From Macrobrachium rosenbergii (lineage: Eukaryota; Arthropoda; Malacostraca; Decapoda; Palaemonidae), in assembly GCF_040412425.1 (NCBI RefSeq), contig NC_089742.1:76212125-76276124 (forward strand): 64,000 bases of DNA, read 5' to 3'. The notes under the pieces are model-generated. The model was not told where the DNA came from. It searched no databases and saw only the letters and a list, made by a program, of their open reading frames with translations. The translations under genes were made by a program, and so were the position numbers. This document shows positions 13,968 to 26,495 of the stretch, piece after piece. Numbering within the stretch: the stretch's first letter is position 1; every line of letters starts with the position of its first letter.

Positions 13968-14248
13968 AAGCTCTTCCTTGGGCGAGTTGGTAGAGTTGTG
14001 GCCTTGCACTCGTTAGGCCCGAGTTCGACTCTCCGGCCGGCTAATGAAGAGTTAGATGAATTTATTTCTGGTGATAGAAATTCATTTCTCGCCACAATGT
14101 GGTTCGGATTCCACAATAAGCTGTAGGTCCTGTTGCTAAGTAACCAATTGGTTGTTAGCCACGTTCAATAAGTCTATCCTTCGGGCCAGCCCTAGGAGAG
14201 TTGTTAATCAGCTCAGTGGTCTGGTAAAACTAAGGTATACTTTCTTTT
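13968..14248 (+). mobile_element. tRNA-derived SINE (SINE-1), full length
   Basis: The head is tRNA-like: an A-box-like gagttggtagagttg near 13984, and a B box gagttcgactc near 14020 followed by ccggccggc. The body includes gttcggattccaca, ccaattggtt, ccttcgggccagcccta and cagctcagtggtctggta. Flanking sequences ttccatattttcgt (13954-13967) and ttccatatttttgt (14249-14262) match at 13 of 14 bases, giving a TSD and exact ends. Confidence 0.92.
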
Positions 14249-14324
14249 TTCCATATTTTTGTGATTCAGTTAATACATATATACATGTACATACACACAC
14301 GCACATATATATTTCCACCAAATC

Positions 14325-15196
14325 TGCTGTATTGCATATAAGTAACTTTTGATTGTAAAAATATCAGCCTGACTGAGACCGGGGAAAAAGACATTGTCTA
14401 TATAGGTGCATCTTCAGTTCAAAACCTTACCGTCCGTTGGAGGATAGTAGCATTTAGCCATTTTCCTATAGGAAAATTCCCATATCAGCCTTAAATAGGT
14501 GGTCCTACGGCCACTTTTCCTTTCTACCTGTCTCATGAATGTTTGAAAACAAGAACGTGGACACCTGTGGGACTGTTCTGACCTAAGCTCAGTCCAGGAA
14601 ACGACAGAGAGAGAACCAAGCTTTCGGAGAGATAACACGTCAGTTGGACCTCTTCCCCCTTTCTTTGTCTAATATTATTCTATTAGTGAAGTGAAGAAAC
14701 AATTGCGAGAGCTTCCGTCAGTGCGTTGATCGCACAACGTTCGTCCTAAAATCAAAGTCGCTTTTGTTCCAAAACTTAGCCCATTCTTTTATCCTTTGTT
14801 TTCTGTATTTCAAATTTCCTTTGTTCCCCTTCAGCCACCACTTACGGTATATGTGTTGCGAAGTCTAGATTAAGTCAAATTATTTTATTGTTAGCTTCAA
14901 CCCCATTATTCCAGTAAAATACCTAGGATTTAGGGTAAGCAAATCGGTTAAATCTCGATAACTTTTGTATGCCTCGTCCGAATGTTTGGGAGAACCGTTG
15001 CGTTTAAAATCAAATTCATCTCAAATATTCTTTGTTAAGGTTAATAACCCTTAACTGGCGACCTTTGGCTAATTAACGTCTGTCTTTGAGGTTAGCTTTT
15101 GGCTTCAAGTGACAGGATTCGTGTAATCTTGGTTTGCAGGGCGGAAGATTTACGTAAATTGAATGTATGATCCTTCAAGACTCCTCACACGTAACA
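14325..15196 (+). repeat. 5' LTR
   Basis: It ends ...cacgtaaca, immediately followed by ttggcgacc. The start is near tgctgtattgc or tgtaaaaatatcag (14328-14354) and is not fixed exactly. A variant of it recurs at 20268 and an old copy at 2040. Confidence 0.75.
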
Positions 15197-15215
15197 TTGG
15201 CGACCTTGCGTAGAA
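15197..15215 (+). other. Putative primer binding site
   Basis: ttggcgaccttgcgtag lies directly after the LTR end, the position and TGGCGAC start expected for a tRNA primer site in Gypsy-type elements. The tRNA species is not assigned. Confidence 0.6.
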
Positions 15216-17134
15216 TCTAAAGTACATTTTAGAGAAAGAATCTGGAGAAAAGGAAATTAAAATTACATTAATTCCAAAAAATAAAAGTCAGATATCGAAC
15301 TCCATTTCATTCTTCCAAACAAGGACGAGGCATAATAATAAGCAGTAAGAGAATAGTTATAACAAAGTGTAGCGAGAATTAGCGTAAGGAAGAGGTGCAA
15401 CTCGAGGCAGAAGCGAATCACAATTTGTGTCGTTTAAGAAAGGGCATTTTACCGTGTTCGGACCGTGAGAGAAGTCGTTCAAGTAACGAATCCTAAGGCC
15501 GAGAAAAGCGGAGCCTGTTTCATGTACACAAAGTAATTTAGAAATCGCGTCGGCAATTCCGATCGTTATTGTTTGCATATAGCGAGAATCATTCCAAAAC
15601 CGTGTCGGTGGTAGCAAGCGAACTGAAATAGTAATTTACAATAAAGGTACCGTTCAACAACGTAAATTTACGCGAACAAGCGAGCATTTCTCTTTTCATT
15701 CTTTTGTGTAATGTCGAATTGAGAATCACGATAACAAGACACAAGTTGTTTATTAATTTCGTTTTCCATCATATATCAAACACTATGCATGATTGTTGTA
15801 TATTTAAAAGTAAAATACGGATACCTGCATTTGTTTCGTTCGTTGTTTGAATTTGTGCTAAAAATACCGCCCAGCGGTTGTTTGAAATTATTCCGAACTG
15901 TTTGTGTGAAGAACAGCCATTTTGAGTTTCCTTCGCCAGCCGAGGTTGTTTTTGAAATTTAGGCCTAGCAGGGACCCAGCAGCGCCATCTCCAGCGACCT
16001 TGTTATTGTGACCTCGACTCTGCTCCCGCCCACTCTTGGGGCATATATTTTTGCTTTTTCGTAGCAACCCACCTCCTAATATCTTAGCTAGGAAAAAACC
16101 AAAAGATAATTTAGGCCTTTTGTGAGAAAGTTAGGCCTTAGTTAGGAGTAATAACAAGTTCCTATACGAATACCTACTATAAAATCATATAAAGAAAATT
16201 TAAAATTTTGATAAACTTTGTGTGTCGGCTCCCGGGAGAATTAAGATAATAAAGTAATCCTAAGGAAGCCAAGACGACGCATCTATATCATTTATTAAGA
16301 TCCATGCCATTGTGCATGTATAAAATCTTTGTTTACATGTTCTCAAGCAGCAAGAAATTCGCTGATTGAAAAATCTCTCTCTCTCTCTCTCTAAATCATT
16401 CAAATAAGCATCCTAACCTAAATTAATATTGACCCTCTTCAAAGAAAGAGCACGGCCGACACTAGGCTAGTCGTCGAATACAATAAACCAAACAAAAGAA
16501 ACACCTCTCCCACAATAGATGAGGACAAGTTAGGTAATTACACGATATGATGATAAACTGTAGGTCACGAGTGAGGCCTGCTATCCAGACCGAAGCAAGC
16601 AGTAGTTTTCACCCTCTGAAAAGAGGGCCAGCCGTTGCGGTACTGGGACCAGCCACTCACGGGGATCTTTAAGAAAAAAAAAAACCCATATTCACTTTAT
16701 TCCACAGTGCCAATAATTTTGGCACTCATCACTGGAATAGCGCTTGCTTCTCTATCTCTCTCTCTCTCCTCTCTTTTACCTTCCCTTTCTCTCTCATTCA
16801 TTTGTTGCACTCTGCGGGAGTGTAGAAGTGCCTTTCCTTATATAGCCTGAGTTGGACTCCAGTAAGGGTCCCTAGAACACATTAACATAAGTGCCACCAA
16901 GCAGAATCCAGAAAATAAATAAAACAAAACCAAAGGAACACAGAAGAGAAGGTTCTTCTGGAACCTAACCTGCACCAGTGCCTAAAGGGATACTGGTGCA
17001 CAGTGTAAACCTGTACACGCACACCCAAACTACAGTGCCACCTTTTGAAAGGGTGCCGTCATTATTGAAGAGACACTTCCTCGCTGCCCAAGTACGCCCG
17101 TCGACCCGGTTAGACGCCCTTCCCCACCAGAACC
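15216..17134 (+). other. Leader between primer site and gag
   Basis: About 1.9 kb with no coding motif. It includes a short (CT)n at 16375-16392 and a CT-rich patch at 16757-16800. It could contain an unrecognised nested insertion. Confidence 0.4.
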
Positions 17135-18480
17135 ATGGCAGCAGAGCATTATAAAACCTTTCTGGGGCTGGGGACGGCGGCAGGTCTCACCGGCTCGGAA
17201 CTTACCACCTGGGTTAAGGAGCAAGTGGACGACTTGGCCAAGCGGGAGAAGGAAGAAAGACTCGAGCAGAGGAAGTATGAGTGAGCAGAGGAAGTATGAA
17301 GAGAAGGAACGAAGGGTGTATGAAGCCGAGCAAAGGCAGTATGAGAGAGGAAGAGAAGAAGAAGGAGACAGCATGAGTTAGCCTGCAAAGGAAACTGAAC
17401 AGCCTAAAGAGAAGGGCTCGAGCAGAGAAGGCGAAAATGGAGAATGCCGAAGCTATGGCTAGCCATCAAGCCTCAGTCCTACACCTGCTGCATCGTGCTC
17501 CAATTTCGACATCAATTCTCCTAGTCCCAAGTGGACTGAGGACGAGGAGCCAGGAAGCATGGCTGGAGAAATCAGAGGCTCTTTTCGATAACTACAGCAC
17601 CACGGAAAGCAGGCCTTAATACTAGCCAAGCATATGGAGGGAAAAGCCAGGCAGCGCTTACGCTCACTGGAGAAAGAGCCAGAGAGGCAACATGGCGGAA
17701 GTTCGTGAGTCATTACAAAAGGCCTGAAATAACCCAGAAAAATGGAGACAACGGTTTCGAGTCTTGCCAAAAGTCAGCTGGTCTTGAACGGAATGGGCAT
17801 GTCACAAACCCCAGTCCGGTACAGCGCCTGGGTCGACTCCTTGGCCTGCACGACGTTTGAGGATCTCTTCAATCGGACCATGCTAGAAGACCTTTTCAAT
17901 GTGTACCAGGGCCCCTTGCCGGTATATCTTAACGATAAACAGCCCTCCACACTTATGGAAGCAGCCATGTGGCTGGTCGTAGGAAACCTTCAATCAGTCG
18001 CGCAGCACCTCTCAAGCGAATCATCCCTCCGGCCTACCTCTCGAACTCCACTACTTGAGGAAGAATGGACTGCCTAGTAGGACGACCATATGCAACTATT
18101 GCAAGAAGGGGGGCCACGCTGAAGCTGAGTGCCGGTACAAACTCGGCACTAATAAGCAGCCTAACCCTACCAGCCAGAACTCCGCTCCCGATTCATCCGC
18201 TCAGCCTCTCCTCCAACAGTTACTGCAGGCGCAGGCCCATCAAAGGCCCATTTTCAAATCCTGTAATGGGGCTGCCAGCCACTACAATGCTGGATCTCCG
18301 GCCTGTCCACATCGTATCCCGCCACCAATTCCAACCCCTAATCAGCACTTCATTTTCTGCTGCTGGTCACGCGGATCCTTGCCGAGGACTGGAAGCCAGT
18401 TCATCTGGTGGCCTCTTCAAACACTAGCCTGCCGTGACCCTTCGGTCACAGTAGACACTACGGCGAACGTGCCTGATCAC
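17135..18480 (+). pseudogene. gag pseudogene (SCAN-like capsid and CCHC zinc knuckle)
   Basis: The likely start is ATG 17135 in context accatgg, giving MAAEHYKTFLGLG and a highly charged Glu/Arg/Lys-rich coiled-coil segment to about 17390. A 19-bp duplication (gagcagaggaagtatga at 17264 and 17283) breaks the frame. The middle section (17540-17700) reads across frames as EAWLEKSEALFDNYST then HMEGKARQRLRSLEKE. The frame at 17742-18040 has WVDSLACTTFEDLFNRTM and QPSTLMEAAMW, the pattern of SCAN-like gag domains. 18091-18132 encodes CNYCKKGGHAEAEC, a C-X2-C-X4-H-X4-C zinc knuckle. Gag would package element RNA in particles. Several frameshifts and stops make it inactive. Confidence 0.8.
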
Positions 18481-18985
18481 TAGGGCCCAAGTGCCAGCCG
18501 GTGCCATGGTTGACGAAGAAACGCGGTGGGAAATGAAGTGGATAGAGGGCCACACCATCACCGTTCCTACTGTCCAACTCCAGGTTATGACACCTTGGGG
18601 CACGATACCCCACCGCCTCGGCGTGGTAGGTGGAATTCGGCCCGGAGTGGCCTTCTTGTTGGGTCGGGATCTTCTCTGCGGAAGCCCGTCACCAACGCCA
18701 CTCCGCAGCCGCGTTACCTCCTCCACGGAGGCCCCATCTAAAACTCTCAAAAATGACAACCCTCCACCTTCCGCCCACCAAAGTGGTCCGCGGAAGGAGC
18801 GCCACCCAACCTATTTCAGGCCTAGCCCTCCAATGCATGACTGGCCCACCAAGAAGGTCCTCCCCTCCGCGAAGAGAGATTCGGAGGGCAGTACCGCTGC
18901 AGGACGTGCAAGCGGGCAGACCCTCCGGTGGGAGGGCTGCCCAGGCAAACAACGCCCAGCGGACGCCCCCAGGCTAAAACTCTAG
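18430..18985 (+). pseudogene. Retropepsin-like protease fragment
   Basis: Downstream of the zinc knuckle, 18454 onward encodes VDTTANV, where the catalytic Asp-Thr/Ser-Gly has become Asp-Thr-Thr. A frame break follows within about 30 bases. The next frame (from 18491) has VPTVQLQVMTPWG, LGVVGG and LLGRDL (18656-18673), the usual closing motif of Gypsy proteases. The protein would cleave Gag-Pol. The region after 18680 is Pro/Arg-rich without a pol motif. Confidence 0.65.
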
Positions 18986-20267
18986 GAGAGGCTGATCTCC
19001 CTGCTGGGGCAGGGAATCTCTGCCACCAGCCAAACCCAAGTCGTCCGAGAGGTATTGCACCTCCGGACCTTATCGAGCATGCTGACCCTCAACTGCTGCC
19101 AGTGCCACTTTGCGAGCACTGAGCAGTGCCAGACTCCGATCGCCCACGGACGTTGGGCTATAATGGAAAGGCCTCTATGCCGAGGTCTAAATCATGAGGC
19201 GAATCCTCCTCCGGGAGATTTAGGGTTCCCCATGCAGTTGATATTCGCGACTGGAGGCCTCCAGCGCCCAGCTTCTTCTTCACAGAATTTGATTCCAGGG
19301 ATGAACCCTGGAGGATCGAAATAGTACCCCTTCCGGCAGAACCAGGAACTGGCATCCTCGGACGCAGAGTCGAGATGGCTCGCTCGGTTATCGCAGCGGC
19401 GGGTAATCCACGCAGCTTTGCGGTGCCCCTGACCGCGCCCGCTGGCCCTTCTGGCCTGTCCCAGGTTGGTGCTCTCATCACCTGCTAGGCCAGCTACTGA
19501 TAGGCCTTGGAGAGCCGAAGAAGAAGAAGAGAAGAGGAAGCGGAAGGGAAACCCAGTAGTTGCCGAGCTATCACGCTCATCCTGGCACTAGTGCCCTCTC
19601 GGCACAGTGCCTAACATCTAAAGGTGATCCTGACACTTGCTGAGAAGTGTAGTGTGATCTCTTCCTTTTATTGTACCTAGCCTGACACCTTAAAGTACAG
19701 TACATCAGATTTAGTAACCTTGTTCTTTCCACTTACCACCGAGCTGCAGTAATCATAACAAGTAGCCTAACTAATTTCAGTAATCTCAACTATTGTGAAA
19801 CGAGCCACGATGCTCGTGACACGCATCAGCCCTAAGACCTCAGTGAGGCACCCATTTTATCATATAGAGACGCCCTCGCTGAATTAACTAGTAAATTTTA
19901 ATTGTATTAAACATAAACCATGTTGTAATTTAGTTAGAATGTGTAACTCTTATGTTGGTGCTCTGATCGGGTTGGGATAGGTTAGGCTAGGAATATCATA
20001 GAATGTACCCTAGGCTAGGTCTAAAACACATCATGATTGTAGAGGTAGCCTATATAATAACCGTAAGCACCTTCTAGTACTATTAGAATTAGGTTAAGTA
20101 GTGATTATAGCTCATATCCTGCTCAGGAGTTAGAATAGTTCTGTAGCTAAGGTAGGCTAACCAGGACTAATCTGCTCAGGGAAGGAGAGTAACCTACGGA
20201 GGCGAACAGCTTGTAGTATAGACCTTCACGCCCAGAAAGGGAGTAAGGCCCTCTTAAGAGGAGCTTT
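18986..20267 (+). other. 3' internal region of the LTR element, no pol found
   Basis: A GC-rich part (to about 19560) has short open frames without a known domain, then AT-richer DNA with many tagg/ggta strings. The position where RT and integrase should lie is empty. Confidence 0.5.
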
Positions 20268-21108
20268 ACAAATATTACTGCTGTTAAGCCCTCGTGGCTT
20301 TTGATTGTAAAATATCAGCCCTGACTGAGACCCGGGGGAAAAGACATTGTCTATATAGGTGCATCTTCAGTTTCAAAACCTTACCGTCAGTTGGAGGAAG
20401 GATAGGTAGCATTTAGCCATTTTTCCCCTATGGGAAAATTCCCATATCAACCTTAAAATAGGTGGTCCTACGGCCCTTTTCGCTCACCTGTCTCATGGCG
20501 AATGTTTTGAAAACAGAACATGGACACCTGGTGGGACTTCTGTTCTGACCTAGGCTCGGTCGGGAACGACTGAAGAGAAGAACCAAGCTTTCGGGAGAGA
20601 TAACACGTCAGTTGGACCTCTTCCCCTTTCTTTGTCTATTATTCTATTAATTGAAGTGAGAAACAATTGCGAACTCCCGTCGGTCGTTGATGCATCGCAA
20701 CGCGTTCGTCCTAAAGTGATCCTTTTGTTCAAAACTTCGCCCATTCTTTTATCCTTTGTTTTCTGTATTTCAAATTTCCTTTGTTCCCCTTCGCCTGCCA
20801 CTTACGGTATATGTTCACGAAAGTCTAGATTGCGATCAAATTATTTTATTGTTAGCTGGCATTATTCCAGTAAAATACCTAGGATTTAGGGTAAGCAAAA
20901 TCCGGTTAAATCTCGATGCTTTTGTATGCCTCGCGTCCGAATGTTTGGAAGAACCGTTGCGTTTAAAATCAAATTCATCTCAAATATTCTTTGTTAAGGT
21001 TAATAACCCTTAACTGGCGACCTTTAGTAATTAACGTCTGTCTTTGAGGTTAACTTTTGGCTTCAAGTGACGGATTCTACGTGTAATCTTGGTTTGCAGG
21101 GCGAGGAA
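20268..21108 (+). repeat. 3' LTR, truncated at its right end
   Basis: It matches the 5' LTR from ctgctgtta/cttttgattgtaaaa through ggtttgcagggcg, then stops about 50 bp before the LTR end seen at 15196. The (ATAC)n(TA)n array follows. Many small indels relative to the 5' LTR. Confidence 0.75.
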
Positions 21109-21119
21109 AATTTCGTTTT

Positions 21120-21326
<207 letters not shown>

Positions 21327-21330
21327 CTGA

Positions 21331-21448
21331 CTCACATTAGGATTGTATGGCCTAGTGGGCAGCGCTCTTGCCTTTCAATTGAAAGACCTGGGTTCGATCC
21401 TGATGTGATTCAGAAATTTATTTCTGTTCCACAGGTGATTGTGTGTTG
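21331..21448 (+). mobile_element. tRNA-derived SINE head (SINE-2)
   Basis: tggcctagtgggcagcgc fits a tRNA A box and gggttcgatcctg fits a B box about 40 bp later, followed by tgattcagaaatttatttctg. Related heads occur in reverse at 30200-30330 and 63786-63960. It lies between two TA arrays. The gene is not an intact tRNA. Confidence 0.75.
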
Positions 21449-22954
<1,506 letters not shown>

Positions 22955-23275
22955 CGCCGTAGGGGGGCAGTGCCATCAGTGCACCTCACGGGGTGCACTG
23001 TAGTCATTGCTAAAGGTTCTTTGAGGAGTCCCCTCGGCCACGAGTTGCAACCACTTTCATTCTTTTTACTGTACCTCTATTCATATCATCTTTCTTCCAT
23101 CTTGCTATCCACCCTCTCCTAACTATTATTTCAAAGTGCCACTGCAAGGTTTTCCTCCTGTTACACCTTTAAAACCTACCTACTCTCAATTTCCTTTCCA
23201 GCGCTAAATGACCTCATAGGACCGAGTGCTTGGCCTTTGGCCTAAACTCTATATTCCATTCCATTCCAACGTCTA
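22955..23275 (+). repeat. Dispersed repeat R3, copy 1
   Basis: It matches 47318-47628 in the same orientation. Shared landmarks are gtgcacctca followed by ggtgcact (a small hairpin), cctcggcc/cttcggcc, ccaccctctcctaac, ttttcctcctgttacacctt, cctcatagg and attctatattcc. No TSD or coding content was seen. Confidence 0.85.
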
Positions 23276-23971
23276 GGGTGACACGCACGTTGGTTAGGAA
23301 CTTCAGCCGTCCAGACAATCTCTCTGAGTTTGTTTACCAACACCAACAAGAGAGGAAAGGCTTATAATCTTCCTTCTAGTTATTTTCCGTTGATTTAGCT
23401 TCACGATTTTTAACTCGACAAGAATCCGAGTTCGTTACCGGAAAGATTTTCTGCCAGCCAATTAAGAATTACAGAGACTAAGGTGATTCGAGATACCAGA
23501 AACTATAATTTGTTCCAACGTAATTTGCTCACCTTATCTAACTTTCAACATTTACTTTTCATGTTGACTATATTTTCTCTATAAGTGGATATTCAGCATG
23601 CATAATTCAACTAACGTTATCATGTTTAAATGGTGAAATGGTGACTGGGTAAGCAGAGAATGGATAAAAGGATCAGAGGGAAAAAGTTTGAATTGTCCTC
23701 TAGTGGTTCCTCGGTGCAATACTAAGCAGAGGGCTAAGTAAGTGAGCAGAGGCGCTTTTAAAAAGGGACTTGGAGTAAAACTTGTTACTTTACTCACTTT
23801 ATATAGTTAGTGATAAAAGTTAGAACACTGGACAAGCCTTGCTACTACGCCTTTATCAAATTTAGTCAGGGAAGAGAGAAAATTGTTTTCCAATTTCGTT
23901 AAAGAACTCTTGTCAAAACAGTTGAGGGAAGTTTTGGGAGAAACGTACGCAAACACACTTGACCACCATCA

Positions 23972-24031
<60 letters not shown>

Positions 24032-24717
24032 CGTATCCTGAAGTGCATTAGTGACCGGATAGGCTCAGATATTAGCCGTAATTAATGCTGAAAAGTTGTT
24101 GAACAGTTTACTCTAAATTGTTAGTTCTTGAAGAATCTACTCGGTGTGTGTTGAGATTCTTCCTGGGGCAAAAAGGCCTAAATGGATTATTTTACAGAGG
24201 ACTCGGACAATAAGGATTAGGAGACAATAAGCTCACATCTCATGCACAGAATAACAGAAATGTATTCAAGATAAATTTCAGTTTTTTGTGTATGATGAAG
24301 CAGATAATATTTTGTGGTAATAATTCTTTAACTGAGGAAGATGTCTTCTTGTACCTCTTTCTCTCTCTTTCTTTGTGAAAAAGTATTGGACATATTTAAG
24401 ATACGCTTGAAGCTCTTGTCTCATTTTTTGCTTATATAAAAGCTGCAATAGAAGAATTAATAACTGAATAATGCTGCTCTTCGAAATTCAGTTTTTATTT
24501 CTTATATCGACACACAAGACAAAAGAGGATGTTTTGGGAATCACTTTAGTGAGATGCAGATTAGATTAATGATAAGACACTGAGTTAATCTTGATCCTTT
24601 ATGGATTTCTGTCATGAATTTTTAGTTATTACTGTTATTATTAATATCGGGAACGTCAATTGGTACTATTATTATAATCATCCATTTGTTGGAGAAAAAT
24701 GTGCTCAAATTATAATA
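23276..24717. other. Intergenic sequence with one (CT)n tract
   Basis: (CT)n at about 23971-24029. No gene recognised elsewhere in the stretch. Confidence 0.5.
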
Positions 24718-24733
24718 AAGGATATTTCTTACT

Positions 24734-25092
24734 ACTTCTTTTGTATCTTCAGCTTTTCCCATCTTTATATGGGGTCGGTGTTTGTTATTAGTCTTCTCCA
24801 TCTTCTGCGATCATGCACCATTACCTCACTCACGTTCTTCTCCTTCATGTCCCTGTTAACTGTGTCTTTCCATCTCATTCTTGGTCTACCTCTCCTCCTT
24901 GTTCCAGGCACTTCTATATTCATGGTTCTTTTACATACAGAATCCTCCTCTCTTCTCATAACATGTCCAAACCACTGTAATCGTCTCTGTTGCAGCTTCT
25001 TTGATATTTCTGTAACTTTCACCGTCCCTCTTGTGAAGTCATTCCTTATCCTGTCTCTTCTTGTCACTCCGCACATCCAACGTAGCATTCCC
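24734..25092 (-). pseudogene. RTE-clade LINE 3' fragment with TSD
   Basis: The minus-strand frame 25094-24765 has LRWMCGVTRRDRIRND, RLQWFGHVMRREED, GTRRRGRPRMRWKD and DRRRWRR, the conserved end of RTE-type ORF2 after the reverse transcriptase. The frame is intact for 109 codons. A 16-bp direct repeat, aaggatatttcttact, flanks it (24718-24733 and 25093-25108), marking a 5'-truncated insertion by target-primed reverse transcription. The 3' end carries the frequent cttcagcttttcccatcttt segment; a scrap of the same 3' end is at 63104-63135. Confidence 0.92.
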
Positions 25093-25108
25093 AAGGATAT
25101 TTCTTACT

Positions 25109-25920
25109 TATTCCTACTTAATGTTTAAGGTTTCCTTTCCACATTCACTCCAAAAAACCTAAATTACAAAGGCTAAATAAAGTAAAAGGTCCTTACAGTA
25201 AAGAGACTAATCTCACACAGTTTGTTCATAAATACCGATTGGAATATATGGGTAATCTGATTTTTTTTTTTTTTTAACGAAGCACGCATATTTGCAAGAA
25301 ATTATCCCTGGCTGTATAGCTCTGTGATTAACCTCCTTTCGTTTTCCTCACTTTCTTGACCTGTAGTGAGCGTAACATTAGGAAATGAGGAATAATTACT
25401 GTTGATTTCTTTTAATTTGTTTGTACATGCTTTGTTACTCTTGAAGCAAAAATTGTAGCTTAAACTTTCGTCACTCGCAGATGTCTCTTTTACACATGAA
25501 TTATTTTCCTTTGTTATCCTTTCACTCTTGCTTTGTCCTTTTGTTGACTTCATATGTCGTAGTCTTCATCCTTACTTAAGAGATCGTGTGAAATATTATT
25601 TTCCCTTTTCTTCTGTGGCTGAAATTTTAGGATATGATTTTATTCGAGAGGAGGAAGGGGAAGGGGCGCTTGAAATGGGTGCCTAAGTTGGGACTTTAGT
25701 TTTTGATGTTTTGGACTTCATGGCAGTCATTCTAAGTGACGCCTTATGATATAATTTCTGTATCAATGCTGTCAAAAATGTCGGTGGTATAAGAAAGACC
25801 GGAATGGGCACGCCCCTGCCCTAGAGATGTTGCGTACTATCTTCACCCTCAGACCAAGGTACCTTATACAGAAGCCAGTGGTGAGAGAGGTTAACGCTAT
25901 CAGATGACGGTAGGTTCAAA
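25109..25920. other. Intergenic sequence; one weak open frame
   Basis: A minus-strand frame at 25302-25553 (83 codons, Ser/Lys/Glu/Asn-rich) lies in apparently unique DNA with no domain and no clear splice sites. It could be a chance frame or an unrecognised exon. Confidence 0.3.
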
Positions 25921-25929
25921 CACATTTTA

Positions 25930-26486
25930 GGTATTAACCCGGCATGTATGTACCTACGCGTCCTCGTTGGGAAGTCGGTAGAGTTGTCGGCTAGCAATCT
26001 CTAGGCCCGAGTTCGAGTCTCCGGCCGGCTAATGAAGAATTAGAGGAATTTGTTTCTGGTGATAGAAATTCATTTCTCGCTATAATGTGGTTCGGGTTCC
26101 ACAATTAGCTGTAGGTCCCGTTGCTAGGTAACCAGTTGGTTCTTAGCCACGAAAAAATAAGTCTAATCCTTCGGGCCAGCCCTAGGAGACCTTAATCAGC
26201 TCAGTGGTCTGGTAAATCTGATTAAGGTATACTTTACCTACGCGTCACCTCCGAGTTGCTAGTACTAAACATGGCGGAAGCTCAATGGGACGCCGTGTTT
26301 AGTACTAGCCCATCGGGGATCAAAGATATCGTTTATTATAATATAGAAATATATAGAAATGGGTGTATTTAATGCTTTGATCGCCAAGGGGCTAGTACTA
26401 AACACGGCGTCCCATTGAGCTTCCGCCAAGTTTAGTACTAGCACTTCGGAGGTGACGCGTAGGTGGATACATACCGGGTTAATACC
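25930..26486. mobile_element. Mutator-like foldback element (FB-1), copy A, carrying a SINE
   Basis: The ends are inverted: ggtattaacccgg at 25930 and ccgggttaatacc ending at 26486. A perfect 9-bp duplication, cacatttta, flanks it (25921-25929, 26487-26495). Each arm contains its own hairpin built on gctagtactaaac / gtttagtactagc (26259-26317 and 26391-26446), so the element folds as nested hairpins. The 9-bp TSD with long inverted arms is the hallmark of Mutator-like elements. It has no transposase and would be mobilised in trans. A SINE-1 copy interrupts the left arm. Confidence 0.85.
25963..26234 (+). mobile_element. tRNA-derived SINE (SINE-1), inserted in FB-1 copy A
   Basis: B box gagttcgagtctc near 25998, then the SINE-1 body (gttcgggttccaca, ccagttggtt, ccttcgggccagcccta, cagctcagtggtctggta). 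TSD tacctacgcgtc at 25951-25962 and 26235-26246. Confidence 0.93.
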
Positions 26487-26495
26487 CACATTTTA

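Larger units (their letters stand above)
14325..21108 (+). mobile_element. LTR retrotransposon with gag and protease remnants only
   Basis: Two similar LTRs in direct orientation (14325-15196 and about 20268-21108) enclose an internal region of about 5.1 kb. A primer-binding-like ttggcgaccttgcgtag follows the left LTR directly. Inside are a degenerate gag (17135-18480) and a protease fragment (18430-18680). After about 18985 I find no RT, RNase H or integrase motif, only about 1.3 kb of unassigned DNA. The retropepsin and SCAN-like capsid place it with Gypsy-type elements. Autonomous copies would need the missing pol, so this is a deletion derivative. The leader before gag, about 1.9 kb, is unusually long. 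A clear purine tract before the right LTR is not seen. Confidence 0.75.

Noticed and set aside
13984..14035. Functional tRNA genes at SINE heads
   Set aside because: They have A and B boxes but no complete cloverleaf, and the same heads are attached to long SINE bodies with TSDs.
17030..17388. Minus-strand frames opposite gag
   Set aside because: Ser/Leu-rich antisense of a Glu/Arg-rich coding strand; plus-strand gag explains the region.
18424..18952. Minus-strand Arg/Gly-rich frames
   Set aside because: Antisense shadows of the GC-rich protease region.
24601..25128. 175-codon plus-strand hydrophobic frame
   Set aside because: Antisense of the RTE fragment, which has the conserved motifs and TSDs.
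25302..25553. 83-codon Ser/Lys-rich frame as a gene
   Set aside because: No domain and no convincing splice sites; kept only as a note in the feature list.
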